A stretch of DNA of 64,000 bases from Delphinus delphis (taxonomy: Eukaryota > Chordata > Mammalia > Artiodactyla > Delphinidae): the NCBI RefSeq assembly GCF_949987515.2, contig NC_082689.1:66153746-66217745 (forward strand), read 5' to 3'. Under the pieces are notes generated by a model, which did not search any database, was not told the origin of the DNA, and saw only the letters and a list, made by a program, of their open reading frames with translations. The position numbers and the translations under genes are program-made. This document shows, one piece after another, positions 49,214-60,450 of the stretch (its first letter is position 1; each line of letters starts with the position of its first letter).

Positions 49214-50149
49214 TGTTCAAACAATTTCAACTGCTGTAAGTTTAAGCCTTTAGATATGAAGGAAATTGAACTCTGCCTCCAAACTCCACCCTTAGGCTGG
49301 ATTGGACACGATGCCATCCTGTCTACCAGCTTTGTTAAAGATGTGATTTCTTTTGATTGATGAACAGATTCCTTTTCAACATTTTCTTTAAGGAACTACA
49401 TACTGCACTGCTTTTCTAAATTCACTTTTGAGGTTCTGCAAAGAGATTCACATATCTACTCCCATGCCTTTTCTCAGTGGCAGTGGACGAGAAGGGGTGA
49501 CTGGAGGTGGCACAAGAAGGTCTCAGTGAGTAGAGTAACCCTACTTCTGACCCAGCTGCTGAGCCCTACATTATGATAAATTACTTTACTTGCCTGGAGG
49601 AGAGAGATTGTATTTTCACAAAAAATGGTAAGGGCACTAGAGCTAAGAGATACATGTTTAAACTGGAAGAAGACCTTGAGAATTAAAAAAAAATCTACAG
49701 CTGGGCATTATGTAGTTCCGGTTGAAATTTAACAGCAGAAAAATTGGAAAGCCTGAGGTAAAAACATCTAATTGGGAAAATATTGATGCATTCATACTAA
49801 ATTTTCCTTATGCTTGGAGAGTGCCTGCAAAGCAAATGTCCAGGAGTGGAACTCTTGTTTTCTTGCTATCCCAGAGAGAAATGATGCTGAAACTTCTGAA
49901 CCTAAATATACTATTGTCAGTTTTGTTATAGTTATTAATTGTATACTGGAAAAGAACCAATCATAACATAGTTGGAGAGTGTTTCCCAGGCAACAATTTG
50001 AGGGGCAACTTTTAATCTGTAATGACCCCTACATCTTTAGCTATAAATAGAAGAGTCTGGAATAGAAGCCCATTCTCAGTCCACAGGCCAGTATTAACTG
50101 TGAGATGGTCCTCTGATTTCTTATACTCTTATTTCCTCCATCAATCAAC
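49214..50149. other. unassigned sequence
   Basis: No repeat or exon recognised. The open frame at 49722-49931 is not gene-like. Confidence 0.5.
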
Positions 50150-50435
50150 TCTTGCCTCCCCTTTAAGACTTAGCTCAAAATTGCCCTCCCTTTAAAACCT
50201 ATCTCCATATCCTTCGCACATGGAGAGAAAAGGCCATTCCTTTCTCTCTCTTTCATGTGTCTTTGTTTAGTACTCTACTATCCACTTTATAACATCATAC
50301 TGTATTAATGTGTCTACATTTCTAGAAAGATACCAATAAACTGGGATCTCAAAGATAAAGCCTCCACATTATTCATATTTATACCTTTAGTGCCTACCAC
50401 AAGGCTTTCACACCAGAGATGCTCAATGCTGTTGC
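50150..50435 (+). repeat. L2 3' end
   Basis: L2 order: TTGCCTCCCCTTTAAGACTT, CACTTTATAACATCATACTG, TAGTGCCTACCACAAGGC, GAGATGCTCAATGCTGTTG. Confidence 0.7.
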
Positions 50436-52353
50436 ACAAGTTCTTGCAAAAATGTTTTTAGAATATAGACATAAGGTGTACACAGCTTTTAGATAGCTGT
50501 CTTTATAACGTTTGATAATGCTGGCAACATGCAGGTTGTTATTCAGAGGACAGAATTATTGTTTAACACCAGCTTCCAGTTTGTGTTTTCTGAGCTCGTC
50601 TCAATAAAAAACAAATGAAAACTGGAGATACTGTACACACTTCCTCCTCCCACCCATCACAACAGGGTTATGAGAATTGGATCAGACAGGATACCTTGCA
50701 ATTTTTCTCCTCTTGTAGCTGTTCCACAGCTGGTAACACATTTTCAGCCTTGTTAAAAATTCCTCCAACTGATAAAACGTCTTGGACCTTTTCCTCAAGT
50801 ACCAATCATCATTACTACCCTCTTTGCCAACAACTATGCTCCCTTTCCTCCTTTTCTTCCAAATACAGAAGAGATGTGCTTCAACTGTTCCCATGTCCAA
50901 GAGCAGTGCCTGTGATTTTGCATGTACTTATTTGTCTAACATAGTCTCTTTGAAGTCAGAGGTAGGTTTCTTTTAGAGTACAGACACTTGCACGTAAGAG
51001 GTATTCAGGCTTTGCTAATGGGCCTTCACAAACATTTCACATTTTGGATCAACATGTCTGCCAATATGTAAGCTATTTTAAGAATGCTATTTCTGTAAAC
51101 AGAAGCTTTCTACCAATTCATGACATGTGTTAAATAAAAGTATGCTAGATAGACTAAAATGTCCACACACTAATATTACATATAGAAGAGCTTTGTATTT
51201 ATATTTTTTCAGCATTAAGTTCACTAGACTTTAATGGCCATTAACATAAGAAATACTTATCGAGACACTGATTGATGATGAGAACACCCTCCTGCATCAA
51301 ATCTACAGCAGATGGACCAGAAGGAAAAAGGGTTTACAAAGTAGAAATTTCTTACTCAGTTTTTGTCTATCACAACTGTCTATTCTTTCCTCTTGAGGCA
51401 AGGGACATACTGTGCTATGGAAAATAGTAAGATTTCAGTTTAATTGTGGTGAATTTCATAGGACAAAAGAGAATATAATGTGGCCTGTATTGCAAGAATT
51501 TTGTAAATATTGGTGTTAAATTTATAGAAGAGAGAATAAATGTAATTTTATGATATTTGCAGAGAGAATGAAACCCAAATGAACAGTTCATTTTCGGTTT
51601 CGGTGAATATATTGCCAAGATTGAAATGACTTTTTGTTGAATATCAAGAGCACAGAATAAACAGAAGAATCGTTGCTGAATTGGAAACGTAAGAAATCAT
51701 TCTTGGAGAGGAAGAAAAAAACATTTCAACCATTCTCCCTTTATGAGTCCAATTTCATATGGCCTTTGGGAGGGTTTTGCTGGGTAACTTGAATTTATTC
51801 AATCTTTTGATGGACTTGAATTTTCTCCTGAGGTGTTTTAAATATACTTTTCATCCTTAAGTAGCCATGCAAGGAAGAAGTTTTACTGGTGGGAAAAGTA
51901 AGGCATAAATATTTCAAGTAGCCACTTTCTTAGCTTAGACTAGTGCTCTTTTCAATCAAACACTCTGGCTTTTTATTATTTAACTGCAGAAATGTATTTG
52001 ACAAGTGGTAGCCCTTAGTAACTACTATAAGGAATTAAAGTCTTTCCTTTTATATGTTCGATAAATGGATAGTGTTTAAGGGGATGTTTCCTGTTCCTAA
52101 ATGCACTGTGTGAAAGTGGACAGCTATAACTAAATATAAAAATAATAGCATTTTTTACCCCTCAAAGGTTTAAGCTTCAGTGAGCCAAATCATATCATAA
52201 ACACCAGTGAAATAAACAGTTTAGAGATTAAAGGCAAATCACTAACAGAGTAGATCTGCAAGCCAAGCACATAACGGGAAAAAGTCTGGTTTGCCATACG
52301 GACCTGCATTTCATATCTGATCAAGTAGTTAACCAAATTATACACAGATATTT
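50436..52353. other. unassigned sequence
   Basis: No clear feature. Frames at 50615-50976 overlap in several registers and look random. Confidence 0.5.
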
Positions 52354-52366
52354 TGAGCTTTGCTTT

Positions 52367-52559
52367 AGCGGTATGTGGGCCTCTCACTATTGTGGCCTCT
52401 CCCGTTGCGGAGCACAGGCTCCGGATGCGCAGGCTCAGCGGCCATGGCTCACGGGCCTAGCCGCTCTGCAGCATGTGTGATCTTCCCGGACCGGGGCACG
52501 AACCTGTGTCCCCTGCATCGGCAGGTGGACTCTCAACTACTGCGCCACCAGGGAAGCGC
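52367..52559 (-). repeat. CHR-2 type SINE lacking a poly(A) tail
   Basis: This minus-strand copy has a perfect 13-bp duplication TGAGCTTTGCTTT (52354-52366 and 52560-52572). The left duplication runs straight into AGCGGTATGTGGG, so the A-rich tail is missing. Confidence 0.93.
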
Positions 52560-52572
52560 TGAGCTTTGCTTT

Positions 52573-54331
52573 TAAATAGTACTTTATCACCTGATTACTG
52601 TGTTGTTTTTCTTCTTATCAAAAACAGAGTGATTTGAATAACTCAAGCTCAGCATGGTAGCCAGGCTTCCGGTGGTTTGGGTAGACACTGTCACAGGAGA
52701 TGCAGAGGCTGCGGGGCATGAATGGAATCACTCAGTGAGAACCACGTGGCTTAAGGGTAGAGAGAAAAGATAGCATAGAGCTTGGGTTGGCTATAGAATA
52801 ACATGATAGACGAAGATGCAGGAAAAGAGATGGGCATATAAGGATTGTTCACAGGTATTATGAAAAGTATGGTTAAGGTGAGTGCTAAAAAGCAGTCGTA
52901 ACTCCCTGATTCTCTTACTACATAGACCAGTACCATGGGTCATTTTCAAAAAAGCTTTACAGAAGTCACTAAGCAACTTCCTCTGCTCCTGGGAGTATAT
53001 GTATACTATATAAAATTGACACTCCTATTAAAAATATATTTTTAGGGGAGAAGTCCATTGATCCCATCATTTAACAAGAGGAAATTTTCAGATAAAATAA
53101 TAGTTTGTGAGCTCTCTAAGACAAGAAATAGGACCTAACCTTTTGTCCTTGGATAAGGATGAATAAAAAATGATATTAGGTTTGAAAAAGTATCACATGC
53201 AGAGTAATTCCATAATATGGGACAAACAGGAGACTAGAAAGATGGCTTAAAATGCAAATTTAACATTTTTCCTATTCTTATAGATCTCAATTTAGTTATA
53301 TTCCCTTAAATTCTAATGTGTCAAAACTAAATGGTGACAATAGAACCTGATTTTGCTCATTAGTACAACTATTAGTTCTATTATACATCCCTTTTCTTTA
53401 CTTGTAAATAACTGGGACTCCTTCCAGAGAACAGTCTGCTAATAAATTATGTTTTGTTCATTTTTTTAAAAAAATGTCAGCTTCCCAACATTTATCCTGG
53501 TCTAATGCATTTAAATGTTGTTCAGATAGAAAGCCTAAAGTAAGATACTTAATGAAAAGCATGTTCAGCTGTAACCATATCCTGTTCCTCCTAGCCTTTA
53601 CCTATGAGGAGTTTGATACCATTTAAAACAAGTGATCTTAAAGGTACACCTCTATCAATAGAGATCAACAGTTAAACTGACTATTTTTATTGATGTTTCT
53701 GTCACCTTCACAGACCATGCACTGCTTTGTTTGGGGATTTTTTTTCTGGTACCAGAGTGATTTATTGAAGAAAGTGGCAAAGAACCAAAATTTTGTATTT
53801 GTTGAAAAATAATGCAGTTGGAAAGAAGAAACAAAAACTCCCATTTTCCAATTCTCATATCCCATGAATTGATTAATAGGCATAATATTTTGCTTTTTTT
53901 TTCCCTTTGCATATGTCCTCTCTCTCTCTCTCTCTCTTTCTCCCCCAAAGCTCCTGACACATCATTTTACTGCAAGTTGGTGCTGTACTTTACATCTGTT
54001 AGACAAGTTTCTAGATTAGAGGCGGCAGCCTGGGAGTGTGTAAATGTGCCTAGTTACTATTACTTTGAATGTATAGATATGTTCTCTGTCACTGGGCATT
54101 ATAACGCTATCATCAGTCACTTCAGAGTATTCTTTTCAGCAATCTATGCCTTACTAGAAGATTACTATAACGATGATCATGCCAAGATGAATACCATTAT
54201 AGGTCATCACACGTATAGCTCCCTTTGGAGATGGAAAGATTTATTGGGGGGCTAAAGAACATTAGATAACTGGGTGTTTGCAAAATTAATTTTCACAATA
54301 GATTAACAGGTAAAATAGACACTTTCACAAA
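52573..54331. other. unassigned sequence
   Basis: AT-rich apart from the CT microsatellite. The 147-codon frame at 53812-54255 begins with a CT-repeat-derived segment and matches no known family. Confidence 0.5.
53918..53942. repeat. (CT)n microsatellite
   Basis: About 12 CT units in a pyrimidine-rich stretch. Confidence 0.95.
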
Positions 54332-54347
54332 CATGCTGTTACTTTTT

Positions 54348-54465
54348 TTTTATTTTGGTGCTTATTTATTTGTTGACTTATAATTGGCACATAACATTGT
54401 GAAAGTTTAAAGTGTACAACGTGTTGGTTTGATATATTTATATGTTGTAATATGATTACCACTGT
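54348..54465 (-). mobile_element. short older L1 3' end
   Basis: About 118 bp of an L1 3' end (TTGACTTATAATTGGCACAT, then AAAGTGTACAACGTGTTGG) lie on the minus strand. A perfect 16-bp duplication CATGCTGTTACTTTTT flanks it at 54332-54347 and 54466-54481. Confidence 0.85.
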
Positions 54466-54481
54466 CATGCTGTTACTTTTT

Positions 54482-55555
54482 AAGTAAACAAGGGAGAGCT
54501 GACGATTCGGCTGATTGGGGTGAATTTATGTATATTCATGTAAATATTCTTGTATGTATATGTGTGCATGTATATTTAAGCCATGATGAAAATAAACCTC
54601 AAGTTGGTCATCTGTACTGTTCTGTGCTTTCAGATAACTCTTCATTAGCAATTAGAAATTTAAATACTTTTCAGGTCCGGGCTGGCAATATATTCGTATG
54701 AGCAGGTATAAGACAGTAGCAACTGTGACAATGGCAGTGAATGAGTAGTGTATACCCAGGCGTGTTAAAATTCAAGCTCTTAAAACTCACCATGCTGGCT
54801 AAATAAAATAACTGAGGGTTGTCATATATGCTACTCTATAATAATTTTTCCCCTTTAACTTTTAAACTTTCCTGTGGTTCCTATTTTCTTTTTACATTGT
54901 TAGTAGCTTTAAAAAAAATCTGTATTAATGACTTATACTTGTATAGTATTTATTCTTAAAACACCTTACTGATATACAAAACTATTCCAGCTGAAGAAAG
55001 GGAAAAACAGAACAATTTTAATAAGAATATTAACTCTTTCTGACTATATGGACTCCATTTAGTGAACTGGAAATTAACTGAATAAGAAGTCAGCTTCCAT
55101 TTTCTTTACACCTCTAAACATATCAAACTTGAATAAATGTGGGCTCAGATAGTAAGAGAATTAAATGCAAGGCCCTAAAGGCAGAGGTTTCTAGGAATGC
55201 GCTTATAATAGAGTTTCACCTGGGATTCAATTAAATATTTAGTGAGAGTGGCTGAAAGAAAGGTTCTGTGCTGAAAGCTGTGGGGAAGACAGAGATGAAT
55301 ACGACACAGTTTTTGTCCTCTAGAATGTCATGATCGATGGCAGCTAACACATTTCACTTAGAGTGTGAGGTGTATGTGGTGAGGACGAGCCCCCACCTCT
55401 TTCTCCTCCAGCCCCTACAAAACTGTTTATATTTGCACAATCCTATCATCCTTTCCCCGTTTTGTAGGATGAAGCATCTTTTTTCCTGTTCAAGGCCAAT
55501 ACCTCTGCATGTGCCCTTGATCCCATCTTCTCCCTCTCTCTTCTCAAGAATTGTA
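54482..55555. other. unassigned sequence
   Basis: AT-rich, with nothing recognised. Confidence 0.55.
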
Positions 55556-55563
55556 CTATAAAT

Positions 55564-55890
55564 CAGTGGTCAACAAGTTTTTTCTGTAATAAACCAGATA
55601 ATACATATTTTAGGCTTTTGCAAGACATATGGTCTCTGCTGCAACTATTCAACCCTGTTGTTGCAATGCAAAAGCAGCTGTAGATGGTATGTAAACAAAT
55701 TGATTTGTCTGCGTTCCAATAAAATTTTATGTATGGGCGCTGAAATTTGAATTTCATGAAATCGTTATGGGTCATGAAACGCTCTTTTTATTTTTTCAAT
55801 CGTTAAAAAACGTTAAACCGTTATTTGAGGGTCATACAAAAAGAAGTAGTAGGCCACATTTGGCTCTCAGCCATAGTTTGCTAACCTTTG
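55564..55890 (+). mobile_element. hAT-type nonautonomous DNA transposon (Charlie-like MER)
   Basis: Terminal inverted repeats CAGTGGTCAAC and (reverse complement of the right end) CAAAGGTTAGC. The flanking 8-bp sites CTATAAAT and CTAAGAAT agree in 6 of 8 bases, as expected of an old hAT duplication. Internal landmarks are TTTTAGGCTTTTGCAAGACA, CATATGGTCTCTGCTGC and CACATTTGGCTCTCAGCC. The family name is not assigned. Confidence 0.75.
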
Positions 55891-56429
55891 CTAAGAATAA
55901 TTGCCATTTTTCCATACCTTCAGCCATTCCTTTTCTACCTTCTTCCCTTTAGCCTATAATCACACTAAGGAGAATATAAAAAATATTTAACGATGACCCT
56001 GACTGCTGACTCTAGATTTTGAATAGATCGGAATAGATTCCACCATGGAATCAGAATAGGTAAATCTGCCTATCGGATCTAGTAGGAGTCATAAGCAACT
56101 AGTGAATAATTGCAATGTGTATAGGATAAATACCAACCCAGAACACACCTTCTCATTTCATTTGAAAAATGAAACAAAGCACTTTTTGCACTGCCATCTT
56201 GATATTACTCCACTTCTCTCTTTATATCCAATAATTTGGAAAATTATTGTAATTTGTCATCTCTCATCTATTCTTCCATAAGGCATCTGCTTCCATCATT
56301 CCTTCAGAACTGACCTTTCCAGAAGAAACTATCCCTTTAACATTTTTCAGCCCTTTTTAAGTGTTCTGTTTCTGTCACTTGCATCAAACTCCCCTAGGCA
56401 TCTTCCACTTTTCCGACTTTTGATTCTTG

Positions 56430-57720
56430 GTTGCCATGGCAGGTTCCTCTTCATCCAGCCCTCTTTCCTGCAGCCATTCCCACCTGGTGTTCCCCAGCAT
56501 TCTCCACCCACTGCTCCCTGTTCCCCGTTCTTGCCTTGGCAGTCTGATCCATTCTCAGGGTTTGATTTTCACTTTTATGCAGATGACCTCTATGTCTGCA
56601 TCTCCAGCCTTGATCTCTCTTTAGACTTCAGACTAATTTTGTTACTTGGATTTCCCTGAGGCATCTCAAAGTCACTGTGTCAGACAATGAACCTGAAGTC
56701 ATCCCCACCAGACCTGCTTCTCTCGCATGTTCCATATCTTAGTCCAGCAACACCATCCCTGTTGCAGAAGCCAAGAAACTTGGAATCACTCTCAGTGCTT
56801 TCCTGCCCTTACTCCTAATTCCACCTAATTAAGCCCTGACTCCTCCGCCAAATATTTCTTAGTTCTGCCCATTTAGCTGCATCCCTACTACTGCTGTCTT
56901 TGCCCAGGCATTTTCACTGAGCTGGACCACTGTGCTGGTCTAGTCCCTGGTCTCCCTCTTTACACCTGGCACTGGGTGGGCAATCGCAAACAGAAGTGTA
57001 ATCAAGGAACACCCCCCCCCACCCCTCTAAACTCCTGCATGACTCACTATCAGGATACTTAGCATGGTCCCAAGAGTCTCCACCATATGGACTCTTCTTC
57101 CTGCCTCAGTCTTACCTTCTATCAAATGCTATATGTTTTTTTTTTCCATCCCACTAATAGGGCACTGAACATAAAATGCAACTATACACCTCCATGTATT
57201 TGCAATGCTATTTCTATCACCTAAAATACCTCCTCTTTTCTTCTCTGGCTATTCCTACTCATCTGTTAAGATTCAGCTTCTGGGCATGGGGTGGGAGGGC
57301 GAAGCTGGGGCGAAGTGAGAGTAGCATGGATACATATACACTACCGAATGTAAACTAGTTGGCTGGTGGGAAGCAGCAGCATAGCACAGGGAGATGAGCT
57401 CGGTGCTTTGTGATGACCTAGAGGGGTGGGATGGGGAGGGTGGAAGGGAGGCTCAAGAGGGAGGGGATATGGGGACATGTGCATGAGTATGGCTGATTCG
57501 CTTTGTTGTGCAACAAAAACTAACATGGTATTGTGAAGCAATTATAATCCAATAAAGATCTATTAAAAAATTAAAAATAAATGAATTTAATTAGAATGAA
57601 AAAAAAAGATTCAGCCTCTGAATTCATAAAACTGCTCTAAGAGCCTTTCCTCATTGTTTCCATTTTATTTTCCAATTTGTATTGAAAGTACAACTTCTCT
57701 CCTGTAACTATCCCAGCTTC
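56430..57720 (+). mobile_element. L2 ORF2 and 3' region remnant, split by an L1
   Basis: The plus strand encodes a recognisable reverse-transcriptase fragment (FYADDLYVCISSLDLSL, codons around 56571-56620) with the YADD catalytic motif. Downstream L2 landmarks follow in order (GAAACTTGGAATCACTCTCA, TACTCATCTGTTAAGATTCA) and resume after the L1 at 57283-57605 (CCTTTCCTCATTGTTTCC). It is full of stops. Confidence 0.8.
57283..57605 (+). mobile_element. 5'-truncated L1 (3'UTR) inserted in an L2
   Basis: This plus-strand L1 3' end includes GCACAGGGAGATGAGCTCGG and ends in ATTATAATCCAATAAAG followed by an A-rich tail. The target duplication AAGATTCAGCTTCTG (57268-57282) and AAGATTCAGCCTCTG (57606-57620) differs by one base. 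The flanks are continuous L2. Confidence 0.93.
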
Positions 57721-57789
57721 ACCATTAATCAGTAAGCAAGGGATGATGAGTCACTGCCACTCCAGGTCCTACTCCAGCATCTGGTAAAC

Positions 57790-57920
57790 AGGTCTAGGTG
57801 AAGAGTACTTGGCAAGGCATGGGACTCAGAGTGCCTGGGTTCCAGACTCAGCAGCACAGCTTACTTGCTCTATGGTTTTGGTCTTATACTTTCTAAGCGT
57901 CCTATTTAAAATGGGAAACC
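57790..57920 (+). repeat. MIR (partial)
   Basis: MIR head region: CATGGGACTCAGAGTGCCTG, GGTTCCAGACTCAGCAGCAC, ACTTGCTCTATGG. Confidence 0.7.
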
Positions 57921-57939
57921 ATTCATGAAAAAATACTTT

Positions 57940-60450
57940 GGGGACATCGACTATGTTTCAGGCACTTTTCTAGGCACAGAAAAAATTCTCACCTTTGAGG
58001 AACTTCATTCTAGTGGACATAGGAGAAGAAGGGGAGAAAGAAAATAAATAGGTAACAAGAAAATAACTAAATAAAATATACACTGTATCATGTGGTAAGT
58101 GCACAAGGGATAGGGAGTGAAGTCCTAGGATGGAGAAGGAGGTGGGCAAATTTTAGAGAGTGATTAGAAAAAGCCTCACTGAGAAGTGATTTTTGAGCAA
58201 AGACCTGAAGGAGGTGAAGAAGTGAGCCATGAGAGCATCTGCAGTGAAGAGAATTCCAGAAAAAAAGAAATGGCAAACACAAAGGATATGGCCCGTTCCA
58301 GAAATAACAAGGAGGTGAGAATGTTGGAAAAGAGTGAGCAAGGGAGGGAGAGAGGAGGAGACGAGGGCAGAGACATGTGTGAGGTGATTGAGGCATAAGA
58401 AGAGCACCAGATAGTCCTGTCATTTGTAGCCCCTTGTAAGGACTTTGAGTGAAACAGAAAGTCACTGGAGGGTCTTGAGCAGAAAAGTGAACAATACGAA
58501 TAAGGTTAAGATGACTCTGAAAAAAAAAAAAAAAAAGAGGGCTTCCCTAGTGGCGCAGTGGTTGAGAGTCCGCCTGCCGATGCAGGGGACGCGGGTTTGT
58601 GCCCCAGTCCGGGAGGATCCCACGTGCCGCGGAGCTGCTGGGCCCGTGAGCTATGGCCGCTGAGCCTGCGCGTCCGGAGCCTGTGCTCCGCAACGGGAGA
58701 GGCCACAACAGTGAGAGGCCCGCGTACCGCAAAAAATAAAAAAAAAGATGACTCTGGCTGCTGTGTTGAAAATACACTGTGTGAGAGTAAGGGTAGAAAG
58801 AGGGGCCAGTTAGGAAGCTGTTAACAATAAACCAGATGAAAAATGATGGGGACCTGAATCAGGTGAAGGTGATAAGACATGGTTTATTCTGAATATATTT
58901 TGGAGTAGAGTCAGAAAAGACTTGCTTGACTTGGGATTAGGGAAAACAGAGGAGACAACCTGGACTCCAAGGATTCTCACCTGTGCAATTATAAGGAGGG
59001 CGTTAGTGTTTTATGCCTGGAAAGCCTGCAAAAGTTTTCCAAGGGATAAATAAGAATAAGAGTTTAGGTTAGGTCAAATTAACTTTGAGATGTCTATTAT
59101 ATATTTAAGTGGAGAAGTCAGATAGGTAGTTTTACCTATCTATCTATATGTATGAGTTGAAATTTATGGAAGGACTTTAAGCTAAAGATAAACATTTTCC
59201 AGTGAACAAATAATATGCAAAGCCTCTAGATTGCAGATAAAGGAGAGAGGCAGTCTGAGGACTGAGTCCTGTGCACCCCAATGTTTAGTGACTGGGGAAA
59301 TGAGGAATAACTGACAAAGGAAACTGAGAAGAGCCAGCAAACATGGCAAGAGGAAAACGAGGAGTGTAGTTTCTTGGCAGCAAAGTAAAGTTTAAAAAAT
59401 AAATAAAATAAAATAGGGCGGCGCACAGGAGGGAGTAATCAACTCTCTCCAAAGCTAGTGATGGGTCAGGTAAGCGGAAGGCTGAGAATTACAATCATAT
59501 TTAGAAACTCAAAGGGCACTGTGACCTTGATGAGCAGCTTTGATGAAGTGGGAGGGGCAATGCCAGACCACAGAGTGTAAATAGCTCTCTCAAGGAGTTT
59601 TGCTAAGTGAGTGGATAGAAATGAGGCATAGATGAAAGGTGACGTGGGAGAAAAGAGACTTCACTTTTAAAGAAAAAAAGCATACTTACAAGCTGATAGA
59701 AGTGATATAGTAGAGGGAGATATTGATGATAGAGGAGAGAAGAGTAAATACCAGAGCAATATCTTTGGATAGGCAACAAAGAATGAGATCTTGTGTACAA
59801 GTTGAGTGTCTGGCCTCGATAGCAACACAAACAGTTCACCCATAGTGACAAATAGAAGGCTGAGATATGGAGGAGCACCTACGACATTTCTCTTCTGCTT
59901 CTATTTTCTCAGTGAAATAGTGAACAAGATCATAAGCTGACCACAGAGATGGGGGGAGGAGGTGTTGGAGTTTTGTTATAAGAAGAATGTCTTCTGGATG
60001 GGAAGGGACTTAGTGGACCTGGAAAATAAGATAGGATTAGTGACTGCCACCTAGACTCAGTTGAAATTAGTGGTTATGAATTTAAATAGAAATAAATCAG
60101 TATAGTTGTACATTTTTCTTCAGTCATGTTCAGCTGGAAACCGGTCTGAAATAGGCAATGTAAGGTTGAACCTGAGGTGGGGTCATGCCAGGAATGTATT
60201 ATAAAGCAGGAGAGATGGGCAAAGGGAGCTGAGGGTAAATTTCAGGAAGTGATTATAATGATGGGCCATGGAATCTAGTTTATTTTGGGAAGAAAGGAAG
60301 ACATGAGTGGAAAGGTGGTGGGATCCATGCATGGTAGGTCCCAATGGGGTTGAAGGATTATAAGAATCATATTACTAGGGGGAGGAAGCAAGTAAGATAG
60401 GAGGTAGTTAGAGAATGGAGATCACAGAAGGGTTACAATTATTGGTTATG
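57940..60450 (-). mobile_element. long L2 remnant, split by a SINE
   Basis: About 2.3 kb of L2 in reverse complement, unusually long. The 3' end (TTTCAGGCACTTTTCTAGGC, CATTCTAGTGGACATAGG) is at the left. The ORF2 region continues through GATGACTCTGGCTGCTGTG on both sides of the SINE, AGATGTCTATTATATATTTA, GAGCCAGCAAACATGGCAAG and AGTTGAAATTAGTGGTTATG. The YADD site (about 59135-59160) is degraded, and no frame is open beyond about 125 codons. Confidence 0.75.
58520..58744 (+). repeat. CHR-2 type SINE with an extra 5' A-tract
   Basis: The SINE body starts at about 58538 and ends in an A-rich tail. The perfect duplication AAGATGACTCTG (58508-58519 and 58745-58756) also encloses a run of about 17 A in front of the SINE head. 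It lies within a long L2 remnant. Confidence 0.93.

Noticed and set aside
53812..54255. 147-codon plus-strand frame as a gene
   Set aside because: Part of it translates a CT microsatellite, it has no family resemblance, and it sits in AT-rich noncoding DNA.
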